Assembly (NCBI RefSeq): GCF_004365575.1
Contig: NZ_SOBG01000008.1
Location: forward strand, 1 to 64,000
Reading direction: 5' to 3'
Length of the DNA stretch: 64,000 bases
Source of the DNA: Hypnocyclicus thermotrophus
GTDB lineage: Bacteria; Fusobacteriota; Fusobacteriia; Fusobacteriales; Fusobacteriaceae
A program made the position numbers and the translations under genes. The stretch's first letter is position 1, and every line of letters starts with the position of its first letter. The notes under the pieces are model-generated. The model was not told where the DNA came from. It saw only the letters and a program-made list of their open reading frames with translations, and searched no databases. This document shows, in pieces, positions 18,700 to 28,080 of this stretch.

Positions 18700-19479
18700 A
18701 TGTTAATTGGATTTGATATAGGAAATACACATATTGTAACAGGAATATATACTAAAAATGCTAAACAACTTACTTCATTTAGAATAGCGACTAACGCTAA
18801 TTTAACTGAAGATCAATATTTTTCATATTTAAAAACATTATCTGATTTTAAACATATAGATTTAAAAAAAATAAATAGTGTTGTAATCTCATCTGTTGTA
18901 CCTAATTTAACTAATATTTTTAAATTTTTAAGTATAAAATATTTTGATACAAAACCTCTAGTTATTAATTCTAAAATTAAATTACCTTTTACTTTTTCAA
19001 ATAAAATAGAATCACCTAGTGCAATGGGTGCTGATAGAATTGTGGATATATCAGAAGCGATGTTTAAATATCCTGATAAAAACGAAATAATAATTATAGA
19101 TTTTGGAACAGCTACAACTTTTGAAATTGTTAAAAACAATACTTATTTAGGTGGATGTATTTTACCTGGAGTAAATATGTCTATTGATGCTTTATTTTCA
19201 AAAACTTCAAAATTACCAAAAGTAAGATTTGAAAAACCTGAAACAGTACTCGGAAGAAATACAATAGAACATATTAATACTGGTATATATTATGGCGCTA
19301 TTGGACAAATAAAAGAATTGATTACTCAATATAAAGCACATCTAGACTCTCCATATATAATAAGTACCGGTGGTGTTGGTAAAATTATTAGTCATGAAAT
19401 AGATGAAATAGATGAATATATTGAAACTTTAGCAGTTGATGGTTTATATTCTCTATATCAATATAATAAAAAAATCTAG
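18700..19479 (+). CDS. coaX: type III pantothenate kinase
   Basis: First step of coenzyme A synthesis, insensitive to CoA feedback. It is an ASKHA-fold enzyme of 259 aa. Motifs are the N-terminal phosphate loop GFDIGNTHIVTGIY, VVISSVVPNLT, GADRIVDISEA, IIDFGTATTFE and the TGG of IISTGGVGK. GGAGG precedes the ATG. It is transcribed alone and faces the next gene across a shared terminator. Confidence 0.95.
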   Translation: MLIGFDIGNTHIVTGIYTKNAKQLTSFRIATNANLTEDQYFSYLKTLSDFKHIDLKKINSVVISSVVPNLTNIFKFLSIKYFDTKPLVINSKIKLPFTFSNKIESPSAMGADRIVDISEAMFKYPDKNEIIIIDFGTATTFEIVKNNTYLGGCILPGVNMSIDALFSKTSKLPKVRFEKPETVLGRNTIEHINTGIYYGAIGQIKELITQYKAHLDSPYIISTGGVGKIISHEIDEIDEYIETLAVDGLYSLYQYNKKI

Positions 19480-19497
19480 TGAAATACTAGATTTTTT
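19469..19497. terminator. bidirectional terminator between coaX and the nucleotidyltransferase-like gene
   Basis: AAAAAATCTAG and CTAGATTTTTT form an 11-bp stem with a short loop. It overlaps the last coaX codons and ends at the convergent stop, with T-runs in both directions. Confidence 0.85.
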
Positions 19498-20235
19498 TTA
19501 TTTTGCAAGCTCTATTAATTTTTCTGTCATAAAACTATTTAATTCAAAATTTTTATTTATATAATAAATTAATTCTAATGCTGATTCCTTACTTTTATTA
19601 TATCCTTGCATAAATTTATTTACATTTGATGAAATCCCTTGAAATTTTATATTTTCTTTTTCAATAATATTATAAGAAAGATGATTTTCTTCTAATATTA
19701 TAGCTAATTCTAACAATCTATTTACTGCATAAATCTGAATAAAACTAAATGCTGGTATTTTATCACCTTTGTTATATTTTGCTAGCCCCAAGTATATATA
19801 TGTTATTAATTCTCCTATTTCCCAATCAATATTTATATTATTGTTTTCTAAACGTTCTATTTGAAATTTATTAATGTCAAATTTATTTTTTATATATATA
19901 ATTCTTCCTTCTGGTAAAATCATTTCTTCTATTTCATCTAAATTAAATATAATAAATTCTAAATATATTTTATCTTCATACATTACTTTATATCCATTTT
20001 TTCTATTTTTAAAAGCATATATCACTTTTGATTCACAATCTAGCCAAGATATATTTTTTAAAAATTCGTTTTCGTTTTCTTTTACAAAAATTATAAAATC
20101 AATTCCTGTATATTTATTAAATTCTTCTAATTCTAAACCTGTAGAATTCATCCATATAATCGCTTCGCATTCACTATACTTTTTTAAATTATTTTTTATT
20201 TCATCTAATCTTTTTGCTAATCTATCTTTAAACAT
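19498..20235 (-). CDS. nucleotidyltransferase-like protein
   Basis: About 245 aa and cytosolic. The segment SECEAIIWMNSTGLELEEFNK followed by GIDFIIFV resembles the first strands of a minimal nucleotidyltransferase fold, and NGYKVMYEDKIYLEFIIFNLDE resembles the 'vlfedgvfxEfavF' segment of proteins related to aminoglycoside/lincosamide nucleotidyltransferases. The canonical GSx10DxD motif is not clear, so catalytic activity is uncertain. I chose the ATG at 20235 behind GGAGGGG over a TTG at 20250. No neighbour explains its role. Confidence 0.6.
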   Translation of the reverse strand: MFKDRLAKRLDEIKNNLKKYSECEAIIWMNSTGLELEEFNKYTGIDFIIFVKENENEFLKNISWLDCESKVIYAFKNRKNGYKVMYEDKIYLEFIIFNLDEIEEMILPEGRIIYIKNKFDINKFQIERLENNNINIDWEIGELITYIYLGLAKYNKGDKIPAFSFIQIYAVNRLLELAIILEENHLSYNIIEKENIKFQGISSNVNKFMQGYNKSKESALELIYYINKNFELNSFMTEKLIELAK

Positions 20236-20500
20236 TTTTATCCCCTCCAACTCTCTATTATAATTATCGTCATGTTTAAATAAAATAAAAGTTTTAACTT
20301 AGGTTTTATAATAATTATAAGTCTTTAAAAGTAAATAATAGTATTAAATATACAATACAAAATTCCTCTTTAATATAAATATATATAATTTAAAAGAATA
20401 TTAAGAATATAATTGATATAATTAACAATTTTTTATTTTTAAAAAGGAAATTCTTTTATTTTTAGTAAACTTATATTAAGAAAAATTTTGGAGGTACCTT

Positions 20501-20908
20501 ATGAAGAAAATAATATTATTTTTATTTATAGCTTATAATCTATTTGCAAATAATTACATAATAAATTTAAGAATTAATAACATCTATAAAAATAAAGGGA
20601 ATATTTATCTTAAAATTTTTAATTCAAAAAAAAGTTATAAAAGAGATATTCCTTTAAAACAGTTTATTTTATCTTCTGATAATAATGAAATTTCCAAAAA
20701 AATAACTCTACCCAATAATTATTATTTATTTTCAGTCTTTCAAGATATTAACAATAATAAAAAATTGGATAAAAATTTTTTAGGAATTCCAAAAGAGCCT
20801 GTTGGACTTAGTAATTATAACGGTAAAGGTATTCCCGGAGGCTTTGATAAATTAAAAATATATATTGATAAAAACAGTACTATTGAAATAAAGCTCAAAA
20901 AAATATAA
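20501..20908 (+). CDS. secreted DUF2141 family protein
   Basis: 135 aa with a short signal peptide (about 1-17, FIAYNLFANN). The mature part has the DUF2141 pattern: an N-terminal beta strand pair, YYLFSVFQDINNNKKLDKNFLGIPKEPVG (D-x-N-x-N-x-x-L-D type acidic loop, possibly Ca-binding), and a C-terminal strand. Function is unknown for the family. GGAGG precedes the ATG. The 250-bp intergenic region upstream (20251-20500) is very AT-rich and shows at least one TATAAT-like -10 but no structure I can name. Confidence 0.8.
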   Translation: MKKIILFLFIAYNLFANNYIINLRINNIYKNKGNIYLKIFNSKKSYKRDIPLKQFILSSDNNEISKKITLPNNYYLFSVFQDINNNKKLDKNFLGIPKEPVGLSNYNGKGIPGGFDKLKIYIDKNSTIEIKLKKI

Positions 20909-20932
20909 AGACTGCTAATTTAGCAGTCTTTA
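20906..20932. terminator. bidirectional terminator
   Basis: TAAAGACTGCTA/TAGCAGTCTTTA, a 12-bp stem with a 3-nt loop, lies between the convergent DUF2141 and outer-membrane protein genes. Confidence 0.85.
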
Positions 20933-20951
20933 TTTACTATATATAATAAAT

Positions 20952-22178
20952 TTATATCTCAATTTTAAATGCAAATGTATGCATATTTACTTCTTGTGAA
21001 CCTATATATGGTCCAACTTCTTTTGTAAAATAAGCATAATCAATTAAAAGCGTTCTGAATAATTGTGTTCCAAAACCATAAGTTGGATATCCTTGATTTA
21101 AACCTACTCTAAAATCAAAATCAAAAGCTTTATTATTAATTAACGCTATTTCCGCTCCTGCATGAAGTTTTTTCCAAAAATTAGTATCATCGTATCCATT
21201 TCCATCAAGGTCTTTATTTAATAAATTTTGTATCTCTACTGTCCAAAATATATTTTTTTCATACCAGTTCATTCCTCTTTCTTCTGGAGTAAATTTATTA
21301 CTAATTGCTATAGAAAGATTTAATGGAAGTTTATCATCTTCTTCTATTTTTTCTTCATTTTCATATTTTGTTACTTTTACACTATTAATAAAATCTTTTA
21401 ATGTAAATGCATAATTTAATTTCTTAGTTTGCCATACAGCACCTAAATTTGTACTAAATCCAGAGTATTCTGAATATCCTAATAATGAATTTTTTTTATC
21501 ATCACTAATATTATCATCACTTAGTTCAAATAATCCTGATGAGCCTAATGAAGCCTCCATAGAAGTAGCTGATACCATTCTAAAAGATAGTCCCATAGAA
21601 TATTGATTATTTTTACCTATCGATTTTGAAATTCCTAATGGCACATCTAAACTTGTGTTCATATCTAAAACTAACTCTGGAGAACTTGGTTTATTTACAA
21701 GAGCTATTTCATTTGCATTTACATTTCCAAATGCTCCTACTCCAAATCCTGCTCCAAAAATTCTACCTGTATACGAAGCAATAACTCCTGAGATATCTGC
21801 TCTTATTGCTTTATTATTTATCTCATTTCCATCATTATTTTTACCACTTGTATTTGTTCCATCTAAATAATCATTAAGAATTTTAGGTACATCATCTTCA
21901 TTTGCATTTGATATAGCATCCATCATATTTTGAAGTGCTTTTGCTACTTCAAAAGTTTCATTTCCTGTTCCAATATTTCCACCTAAAAAGCTTAAATGCC
22001 ATTTATCTATAAATTCTAACATTGCTGGATTATATATTAATGACATATCACTTTTTTCAGCCAAAATTGTAGTTCCCCCCATTGCATTTGATTTTACTGT
22101 TTTATATGATGCAGGGATTACTTCTGCAAATATCGATGTCGCTGATATAATAAATATAATTAAAAATAACTTTTTCAT
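20952..22178 (-). CDS. outer-membrane beta-barrel protein (TraF/PorV-like)
   Basis: 408 aa with a Sec signal peptide (about 1-18, ending SIFA). The mature start has the typical SNAMGGTTILAEKSDMSLIYNPAMLEF pattern of FadL/PorV/TraF_2-like barrels (only segments quoted). Alternating-hydrophobic strands follow, with Gly/Asn turns and a terminal strand ending FAFKIEI. A Ca-type DLDGNGYDD loop appears near residue 305. The function is unknown, and such barrels can transport hydrophobic compounds or serve as attachment sites. It lies 19 bp after a lipoprotein gene, implying a joint envelope role. Confidence 0.75.
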   Translation of the reverse strand: MKKLFLIIFIISATSIFAEVIPASYKTVKSNAMGGTTILAEKSDMSLIYNPAMLEFIDKWHLSFLGGNIGTGNETFEVAKALQNMMDAISNANEDDVPKILNDYLDGTNTSGKNNDGNEINNKAIRADISGVIASYTGRIFGAGFGVGAFGNVNANEIALVNKPSSPELVLDMNTSLDVPLGISKSIGKNNQYSMGLSFRMVSATSMEASLGSSGLFELSDDNISDDKKNSLLGYSEYSGFSTNLGAVWQTKKLNYAFTLKDFINSVKVTKYENEEKIEEDDKLPLNLSIAISNKFTPEERGMNWYEKNIFWTVEIQNLLNKDLDGNGYDDTNFWKKLHAGAEIALINNKAFDFDFRVGLNQGYPTYGFGTQLFRTLLIDYAYFTKEVGPYIGSQEVNMHTFAFKIEI

Positions 22179-22197
22179 ATTAATTGACCTCCCCTTT

Positions 22198-23361
22198 TTA
22201 TTGTTCTGTTGCTACTCCAAGCTGATTTAATAATCCTTCATAGTTAGTTTGTTCTGTTGTATCATTTATGCTATCACTAAACGTAATTGAGCTTATTTTT
22301 TCTAATACATTATCAAACTCATCTACAACATCATAAAAATCATCATAATTATCTTTTAATAATTTTATGTTTACTACTTTACTTGGATCTTTAGCTGATA
22401 AATTACCATTTTGGTCTTCTGTCACTCCTAACAACATCATAAGTTTAGCTCTTAAATTTGTAAGTGTTATTATAACTTTTGGCTTGATTTTCATCCACGC
22501 TAATTTATCTTCATCTGTTAAGTTTGAATATTTTTTAAATATCCATTTATCTTGAGTTTTACTCTGATCTTTGTTTGCAAAAACATCTGTTATTTCTATA
22601 GCTAACCATACTCCTCCTGTTACCATTTCAGCAGTATATTTATCAGTATAATTAGGTATTATTTCTTTCATGTTTTTAAATTTTGTTATATCTTTTACCA
22701 GAGCTTTCATAAATTCATCTAACGCACCTTGTAAATATGCTTTTTTATAATTATGATTCACTTCAATTAAATCAGCTATTGAAAAATCATCATTACTAGA
22801 TGTATTTGCCACTATATTCCCTGCTAAATTTGCATTCCCTGTAAAGCTATCTAAAACATCTGTAGTTTTTAAATTTCCTTGTCCCATTTTACTTTCTGCT
22901 ATTGTTGTTTTAGCTTCTGTATACTCTTTTGCTTTTGATATATTTTTATTGATTAAATTTTCTAATGGTTTAGAAATATCTTCATATACTTTTTTAGCAC
23001 CTTCAATTGCTACAGCTGAATTAGTAGTTGTAGCTATAGCTTTTACCATATCTTCTGTATTTAATGTAGTAATATCATTTATCGTTGCATTACTTATTTG
23101 TATTGCACTTAAGCTAGTTACATCAAATTTCACTTTTGAAGCTACTTCTTCACTTTCATTACTAGTTGCTCTCATATCACTATCGCCATTGATAGTTTCT
23201 TCAGCAATATTTACTGATTCTGCAAAATCTCCTTCTCTTAATGCTTGCTCTTGTTTAAAGGCTTTTACTTCCTCTGTATCTTTTGCTTTATCAATTGACT
23301 CAAACATATTACATGCTGTAATTAGCAAAGAAAAAGATACAATTATTAATAATTTTTTCAT
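22198..23361 (-). CDS. lipoprotein, 387 aa, unknown function
   Basis: Type II signal peptide with lipobox LITAC at about residues 13-17. The mature protein is acidic, Ala/Thr/Asn-rich and predicted mostly helical; no domain is recognised. It is co-directional with and 19 bp upstream of the TraF/PorV-like barrel gene. This barrel-plus-lipoprotein pair suggests a small envelope module. Expression appears to start from the AT-rich gap 23362-23477. Confidence 0.75.
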   Translation of the reverse strand: MKKLLIIVSFSLLITACNMFESIDKAKDTEEVKAFKQEQALREGDFAESVNIAEETINGDSDMRATSNESEEVASKVKFDVTSLSAIQISNATINDITTLNTEDMVKAIATTTNSAVAIEGAKKVYEDISKPLENLINKNISKAKEYTEAKTTIAESKMGQGNLKTTDVLDSFTGNANLAGNIVANTSSNDDFSIADLIEVNHNYKKAYLQGALDEFMKALVKDITKFKNMKEIIPNYTDKYTAEMVTGGVWLAIEITDVFANKDQSKTQDKWIFKKYSNLTDEDKLAWMKIKPKVIITLTNLRAKLMMLLGVTEDQNGNLSAKDPSKVVNIKLLKDNYDDFYDVVDEFDNVLEKISSITFSDSINDTTEQTNYEGLLNQLGVATEQ

Positions 23362-23477
23362 TTTAATTCCTCCTTTTTATATATTATAAAAGAATTTTTA
23401 ATATCTCATCAATTAAGACCTGTTATTAATATTATACTACATTTATACAATGCTTTACTTTCTTTTTAAATGTTTTA

Positions 23478-24461
23478 TTAAAATGAATTTTTAATAATTT
23501 TGTAAGGTAATTTTTCAAATATACAACTTACTGACTTTCTAAGATGTATCCTTTTTATAGTCTCGGCAAAAAGTGGTGCAACTGAAATAATTTTTATTTT
23601 ATCATTATTTTTTATATATTCATTTTTTACACTATCTGTTGAAATTATTTTTTCAATAGGGCTATTTTCTATTTTTTCTAATCCTTCTTTAGTTAACAAA
23701 ACATGTGATAATACTGCATAGATTTTTTTAGCACCTCTTTTTTTTAATTCATAAGCTAAATCTATTAAAGTCCCTCCTGAAATAGTAAAATCATCCGTAA
23801 TTACTATATTTTTCCCTTCTACATTACCTACAATATCTAATATTTTTGCATTTTCTAAATGATCTCGTCTTGTTTTATCTGCTATTGCTATTGGCAAATC
23901 TAAATATTCAGAATACATTCTAGCTTCTTTTGCAAATCCTGAATCTGGAGAAACAATCATTAAATTATTTAAATTCATTGTTTTAATATATTCAGATAAT
24001 AATGACATAGCGAAAAGATGATCCACTGGTTTTTTAAAAAAACCTTGTATTTGAGGGCTATGTAAATCCATTGTAACTACTCTATCTGCTCCCGATACTT
24101 CAATACATTCAGCACAAACTCTAGCTCTAATCGATACTCTTGGCTCATCTTTTTTATCACCTTTTGCATAACTAAAAAATGGAATAATCGCTGTTACCTG
24201 TTTTGCACTTGCTCTTTTAAATGCATCCATCCAAAATAATATTTCTGTAAATTCATCATTTGGATTCATTCCTATTGATTGAACTAAATATACATCTTTA
24301 TCTCTTACCGTTTCTTGAATTTGTACAAAAATATTTCCTTCAGAAAATTTTTTTACACTTGATTTCCCTAGAGTAGAATTTAAATATTTACACATTTTTT
24401 CTGCAAACTCTTTTCCTGTACTACCTGCAAAGATTTTAATATCTTTTAATTCATTAATCAA
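23478..24461 (-). CDS. second ribose-phosphate pyrophosphokinase paralogue
   Basis: 327-aa PRPP-synthetase family protein, clearly different from prs at 5080-6036. Conserved parts are FAGSTGKEFAEKM, FKRASAKQVTAIIPFFSYAKGDKKDEPR, MDLHSPQIQGFF and VSPDSGFAKEA. The PRPP-binding loop, normally DDxxDTxGT, reads DDFTISGGT and lacks the DT pair. The catalytic loop is DKTRRDH rather than KRRPxPN. It may be a class with different regulation or a non-catalytic partner of Prs. It is transcribed alone. Confidence 0.85.
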   Translation of the reverse strand: MINELKDIKIFAGSTGKEFAEKMCKYLNSTLGKSSVKKFSEGNIFVQIQETVRDKDVYLVQSIGMNPNDEFTEILFWMDAFKRASAKQVTAIIPFFSYAKGDKKDEPRVSIRARVCAECIEVSGADRVVTMDLHSPQIQGFFKKPVDHLFAMSLLSEYIKTMNLNNLMIVSPDSGFAKEARMYSEYLDLPIAIADKTRRDHLENAKILDIVGNVEGKNIVITDDFTISGGTLIDLAYELKKRGAKKIYAVLSHVLLTKEGLEKIENSPIEKIISTDSVKNEYIKNNDKIKIISVAPLFAETIKRIHLRKSVSCIFEKLPYKIIKNSF

Positions 24462-24643
24462 AGATATTTCCCCCTTTTTATTTTAGTTAATTAAACTATT
24501 AATCTCAATAATTTAAATCATTATATTTTTTTATTAAGAAAATTCTTTCCTTTTTTTATACAGTATATAAAGAATTTATTAATTCCCTATATTTATTTAA
24601 TATTTTCTATACCTCTATACTATTTTCCTCTAAAAAACAAAAA

Positions 24644-24671
24644 AAAGCAAATTGAATTATCAATTTGCTTT
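24644..24671 (-). terminator. terminator of the earP-efp operon
   Basis: AAAGCAAATTGA/TCAATTTGCTTT, a 12-bp stem with a 4-nt loop, is followed on the minus strand by T6-G-T6. It starts 7 bp after the efp stop. Confidence 0.88.
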
Positions 24672-24678
24672 AAAATCA

Positions 24679-25242
24679 TTATTTAGTTACTCTTTCTACA
24701 TATTCTCCCGTTCTAGTATCTACTTTTATTATATCCCCAATATTTACAAATAAAGGTACTTGTAATTCATATCCTGTTTCTATTGTAGCTGGTTTCATTA
24801 CTTTTCCTGTTGTATCTCCTCTAAGTCCAGGTTCTGTATAAGTTACTTCTCTTTCTACAGATGTAGGTAATTCTATTCCCACTGGTTTTCCTTCATAGAA
24901 AAGAACATCTATTACCATTTCTTCTACTAAATATTTTGGAGCATCTTCTAAATCTTCTTTTCTTAATGCAATTTGATCAAATGTTTCTTGATCCATAAAA
25001 TTATAGTCTCCATCCATTTCATATAAAAATTGCATAGATTTTTTATCTAATCTAATATCATCAAATTTATCTCCAGCTTTAACAACTTCTTCTTTTATTT
25101 GTCCTGTTATAACATTTTTTAATTTAAATTTCATAACTGCAGCATTTCTTCCAGATTTATTAAATGTTGCTTTTAATATAAAAAATACATCATTCCCCAT
25201 TTTTATAATATTTCCAGATGAAAATTCTTGAGCTGTTTTCAT
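24679..25242 (-). CDS. efp: elongation factor P, Arg32 type
   Basis: Rescues ribosomes stalled at polyproline. It is 187 aa with three beta domains. The tip loop reads FNKSGRNAAVMKFKLKN, placing arginine at position 32, exactly the residue rhamnosylated by EarP; the lysine of the EpmA/5-aminopentanol types is absent. The C-terminal signature GDIIKVDTRTGEY is intact. The gene lies 17 bp after earP, so enzyme and substrate are co-transcribed. GGAGG precedes the ATG. Confidence 0.97.
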   Translation of the reverse strand: MKTAQEFSSGNIIKMGNDVFFILKATFNKSGRNAAVMKFKLKNVITGQIKEEVVKAGDKFDDIRLDKKSMQFLYEMDGDYNFMDQETFDQIALRKEDLEDAPKYLVEEMVIDVLFYEGKPVGIELPTSVEREVTYTEPGLRGDTTGKVMKPATIETGYELQVPLFVNIGDIIKVDTRTGEYVERVTK

Positions 25243-25259
25243 TAAAAATTCCTCCTAAA

Positions 25260-26339
25260 TTATTTTAAATTTTGCTCAATAAAGAGCATCAAATTATCTA
25301 TTAAATTATGTTTTTTAATACTATTACTAAATTTCAAAAAAATTTTTCTATCAATTTTAAAAAAATCATCAAAATATACATCATTTCTATCATAATTATT
25401 GATTTTTCTCAAGTTATAATTATACATTATTTTTTTATATATTTCAAATTCTTTTTGTGGAAAAAATTTTGAAATGATTTGTAAAAAACCGCTTATCTTA
25501 TTTAAGTGTTCTAGTTCTTCTTGACAATATGCATGCCACAAAAAAGGTTTTCCTGCAAGAATTGCTCTTACAAAACTTTCTTCTCCTCTTACTAAATTAT
25601 AGTCTGAAAAATAAAGAACTTTATCAAAATCCTCTTGAGATAAATAATTCATAAAAATTAAATCAATATTATCTATTTTTTTGTCTAATCCTCTAAAATA
25701 TTTTTGCGTTTTTTCTCCAAATAGTAATAATGTATAATTTTGTTTTTGTTTTTTTAGATACTTCATTAAATTATCAAAATTAAATTCATAAGTAAATATT
25801 GTAATAATTTTATTTTCAATATTTATATCTAATTTTAATTCATTATTAAAAAAATATTTTTTTGAATAAATAGGGATTTCAAAATCAGATATAATTCCTC
25901 CTGTTCCTTCTTCTATTCCAGGCATAAAAAAATATTTTTTTATATTATTATATCCCGAATAAGACGGCATTAAATGATAATCTTTTGTCCACTCTTCTAT
26001 ATTTAAATATTCTAAATTTATTATCAGCTTTGTTTTATTATTATTTTCAAAATAACTTTCATCTATATCGCAACCAAATGCTTCTATAACTATTTCTGAT
26101 TTCTCAATTTCAAAATAATCCACCTTATTTATATCTATATAAAGAATATTTCCTAATTTTTGTTGTGTTTTATTTATAGAAATATTCTTATTAATTTTAT
26201 TAAAAGATTTTAAGTTATTTAAAAAAACTTTTATTTCTAATTTATCATTTCGTTTATGCAATTGTCTCGCTAATCTAAAGACAAATCCTATATCCCCATA
26301 ATTATCTATTACATTACAAAATATTGCTACACTTTTCAT
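25260..26339 (-). CDS. earP: EF-P arginine rhamnosyltransferase EarP
   Basis: GT-B-fold inverting glycosyltransferase (GT104) that moves L-rhamnose from dTDP-rhamnose to Arg32 of EF-P. The N terminus FCNVIDNYGDIGFVFRLARQL carries the catalytic Asp segment DNxGDIG. The dTDP-binding region RGEESFVRAILAGKPFLWHAYCQEE matches the family RGEDSFVRAxxAGKPFxWHxYxQ pattern. Length ~360 is usual. The ATG at 26339 is chosen behind AAGGTGAG; a GTG at 26348 is the alternative. Function is supported by the adjacent efp. Confidence 0.95.
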   Translation of the reverse strand: MKSVAIFCNVIDNYGDIGFVFRLARQLHKRNDKLEIKVFLNNLKSFNKINKNISINKTQQKLGNILYIDINKVDYFEIEKSEIVIEAFGCDIDESYFENNNKTKLIINLEYLNIEEWTKDYHLMPSYSGYNNIKKYFFMPGIEEGTGGIISDFEIPIYSKKYFFNNELKLDINIENKIITIFTYEFNFDNLMKYLKKQKQNYTLLLFGEKTQKYFRGLDKKIDNIDLIFMNYLSQEDFDKVLYFSDYNLVRGEESFVRAILAGKPFLWHAYCQEELEHLNKISGFLQIISKFFPQKEFEIYKKIMYNYNLRKINNYDRNDVYFDDFFKIDRKIFLKFSNSIKKHNLIDNLMLFIEQNLK

Positions 26340-26449
26340 CTTTCTCACCTTATTTTAGTATATCACAAACTCAAAAAAAATATAATTTATTTTATATAAA
26401 AAATATGTTATTATAATAATATATAAATTTTATAAAGGCGGTGGGTTAT

Positions 26450-28054
26450 ATGGTTTTATTAGGAAGTATTATTATTTTAAGTATCCTTATTTTATTTACA
26501 AAAGGGAATATTCTTTTAGGTAGTATTTTTATTATTATTCAATTAATTTTAATTACTTTTGCAACTAAAAAGTTGTTTCATTTACAAAAACTTTTAGAAA
26601 ATATTTTTTCAAAACTAGAAAACAATGATATTGATTTTACTGAATATGAAGATAAATACCCTTCATTAAAAAGATTATTTGGATTTTTTAATAAAATTTC
26701 TCAGATAGTGTCTATAATCAACTATTCTTCAAAAAATTTAAAAGAACTCTCTAATCATTTAACTAAAGAAACTGAAGAAATTATTAAAGGCTCTAATGAA
26801 AACACTGATAATCTTTTAGCATTAGAGAATAAAACAAAAGATATACTCGATAGTGTAACTAATCAATACGCTTCAACAGAAGAAATATCAGCTACTATTA
26901 ATAACTTATCTGAAAGTTTTAAAATAGTTGCTGAAAATGCAGAGCAAACTATGATTTTATCAAATGATACTGCAAAAGCAGCTAAAAAAGGTGGAAAAAG
27001 TGTTACAAAAACACTTAATGAAATGAGAAAAATTGAAACACTTATGCAAATAATTGAGACTAAAACCAATGAATTAGCTTCTTCTTCAGAAAAAATTGTA
27101 AATATAGTAAATATGATAAATCAAATATCTGAACAAACAAATTTACTTGCATTAAATGCAGCAATTGAAGCAGCTAGAGCTGGAGAAGCTGGTAAAGGTT
27201 TTGCAGTAGTTGCTGAAGAAGTAAGAAAACTAGCTGATGATTCTGGAAAAGCTACAAAAGAAATAGAGGATTTAATTAAAATAATACAAAATGAAACAAA
27301 TGAAGTTATTAATGCTGTACAAGAAAGTTATAATGAAGTAAAAGTAGGTATAAAACTTTCTGAAGATACCATAAAAGAAATAGATAATATCGTTGAACAA
27401 ACTGAAAGTACTAATAAAGAAGTTACTAATATTTCTAATGCTATTAATCAGCAATCAACAGCAATAGAAGAGATTCAAGTTGCAACTGAAACTGTAGCTT
27501 TTAACGGTGAAACAATTACAAACATCAGTCAAGAACAAACATATATTTTTGAAATTATAAGTAATAAATTAAATGAATTTTTAGAAGAAATTTCTAGACT
27601 TAATGAAATTTCTCATAGCTTAACTGGAAGTATAAATGGAATAGCTATTTTAGATAATAATAATCAAATTCAAGATTTAATTAAATGGGACAATAAATAT
27701 AGTGTTAATAATGAAAAAATAGATAATCAGCATAAAAAACTTGTAACTTTAGTAAATACATTAAATGCTGCTATGCTACTTGGACAAAGTAAAAGTATAA
27801 TTAATGAAATTATAGCAGAGTTAGCTGATTATACTGTTACACATTTTAAAGATGAAGAAGAATATATGGAAAGCATTGGATATGATGATTTAGAAAATCA
27901 TAAAAAAATTCATAAAACATTTGTAGAACAAGTAGTTAAAGTACAAAATGATATAAAATCTGGAAAATCAAGTGTATCTAATGAACTTATTGATTTCTTA
28001 AAAAAATGGTTAATAGAACACATTATGAAAACAGATAAAAAATATGTAAAATAA
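26450..28054 (+). CDS. methyl-accepting signalling protein fused to bacteriohemerythrin
   Basis: About 534 aa. Two N-terminal transmembrane segments (about 1-15 and 23-42) have almost no loop between them, so there is no periplasmic sensor. An MCP signalling domain follows, with the hairpin tip [20 protein letters not shown] and coiled-coil arms. The last ~125 residues are a hemerythrin with all seven diiron ligands: His in NQHKK, His and Glu in HFKDEE, two His in NHKKIH, and His...Asp in EHIMKTD. O2 or NO sensing in the cytoplasm is inferred, as for DcrH-type receptors. The ATG at 26450 behind GGCGGTG is preferred over a GTG at 26441. Confidence 0.93.
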   Translation: MVLLGSIIILSILILFTKGNILLGSIFIIIQLILITFATKKLFHLQKLLENIFSKLENNDIDFTEYEDKYPSLKRLFGFFNKISQIVSIINYSSKNLKELSNHLTKETEEIIKGSNENTDNLLALENKTKDILDSVTNQYASTEEISATINNLSESFKIVAENAEQTMILSNDTAKAAKKGGKSVTKTLNEMRKIETLMQIIETKTNELASSSEKIVNIVNMINQISEQTNLLALNAAIEAARAGEAGKGFAVVAEEVRKLADDSGKATKEIEDLIKIIQNETNEVINAVQESYNEVKVGIKLSEDTIKEIDNIVEQTESTNKEVTNISNAINQQSTAIEEIQVATETVAFNGETITNISQEQTYIFEIISNKLNEFLEEISRLNEISHSLTGSINGIAILDNNNQIQDLIKWDNKYSVNNEKIDNQHKKLVTLVNTLNAAMLLGQSKSIINEIIAELADYTVTHFKDEEEYMESIGYDDLENHKKIHKTFVEQVVKVQNDIKSGKSSVSNELIDFLKKWLIEHIMKTDKKYVK

Positions 28055-28080
28055 TTTTTAATAACAATTTAGGGGGAAAT

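Noticed and set aside
20251-20500. Riboswitch or small RNA in the 250-bp intergenic region
   Set aside because: Only AT-rich sequence with weak promoter-like elements; no conserved stem set could be identified.
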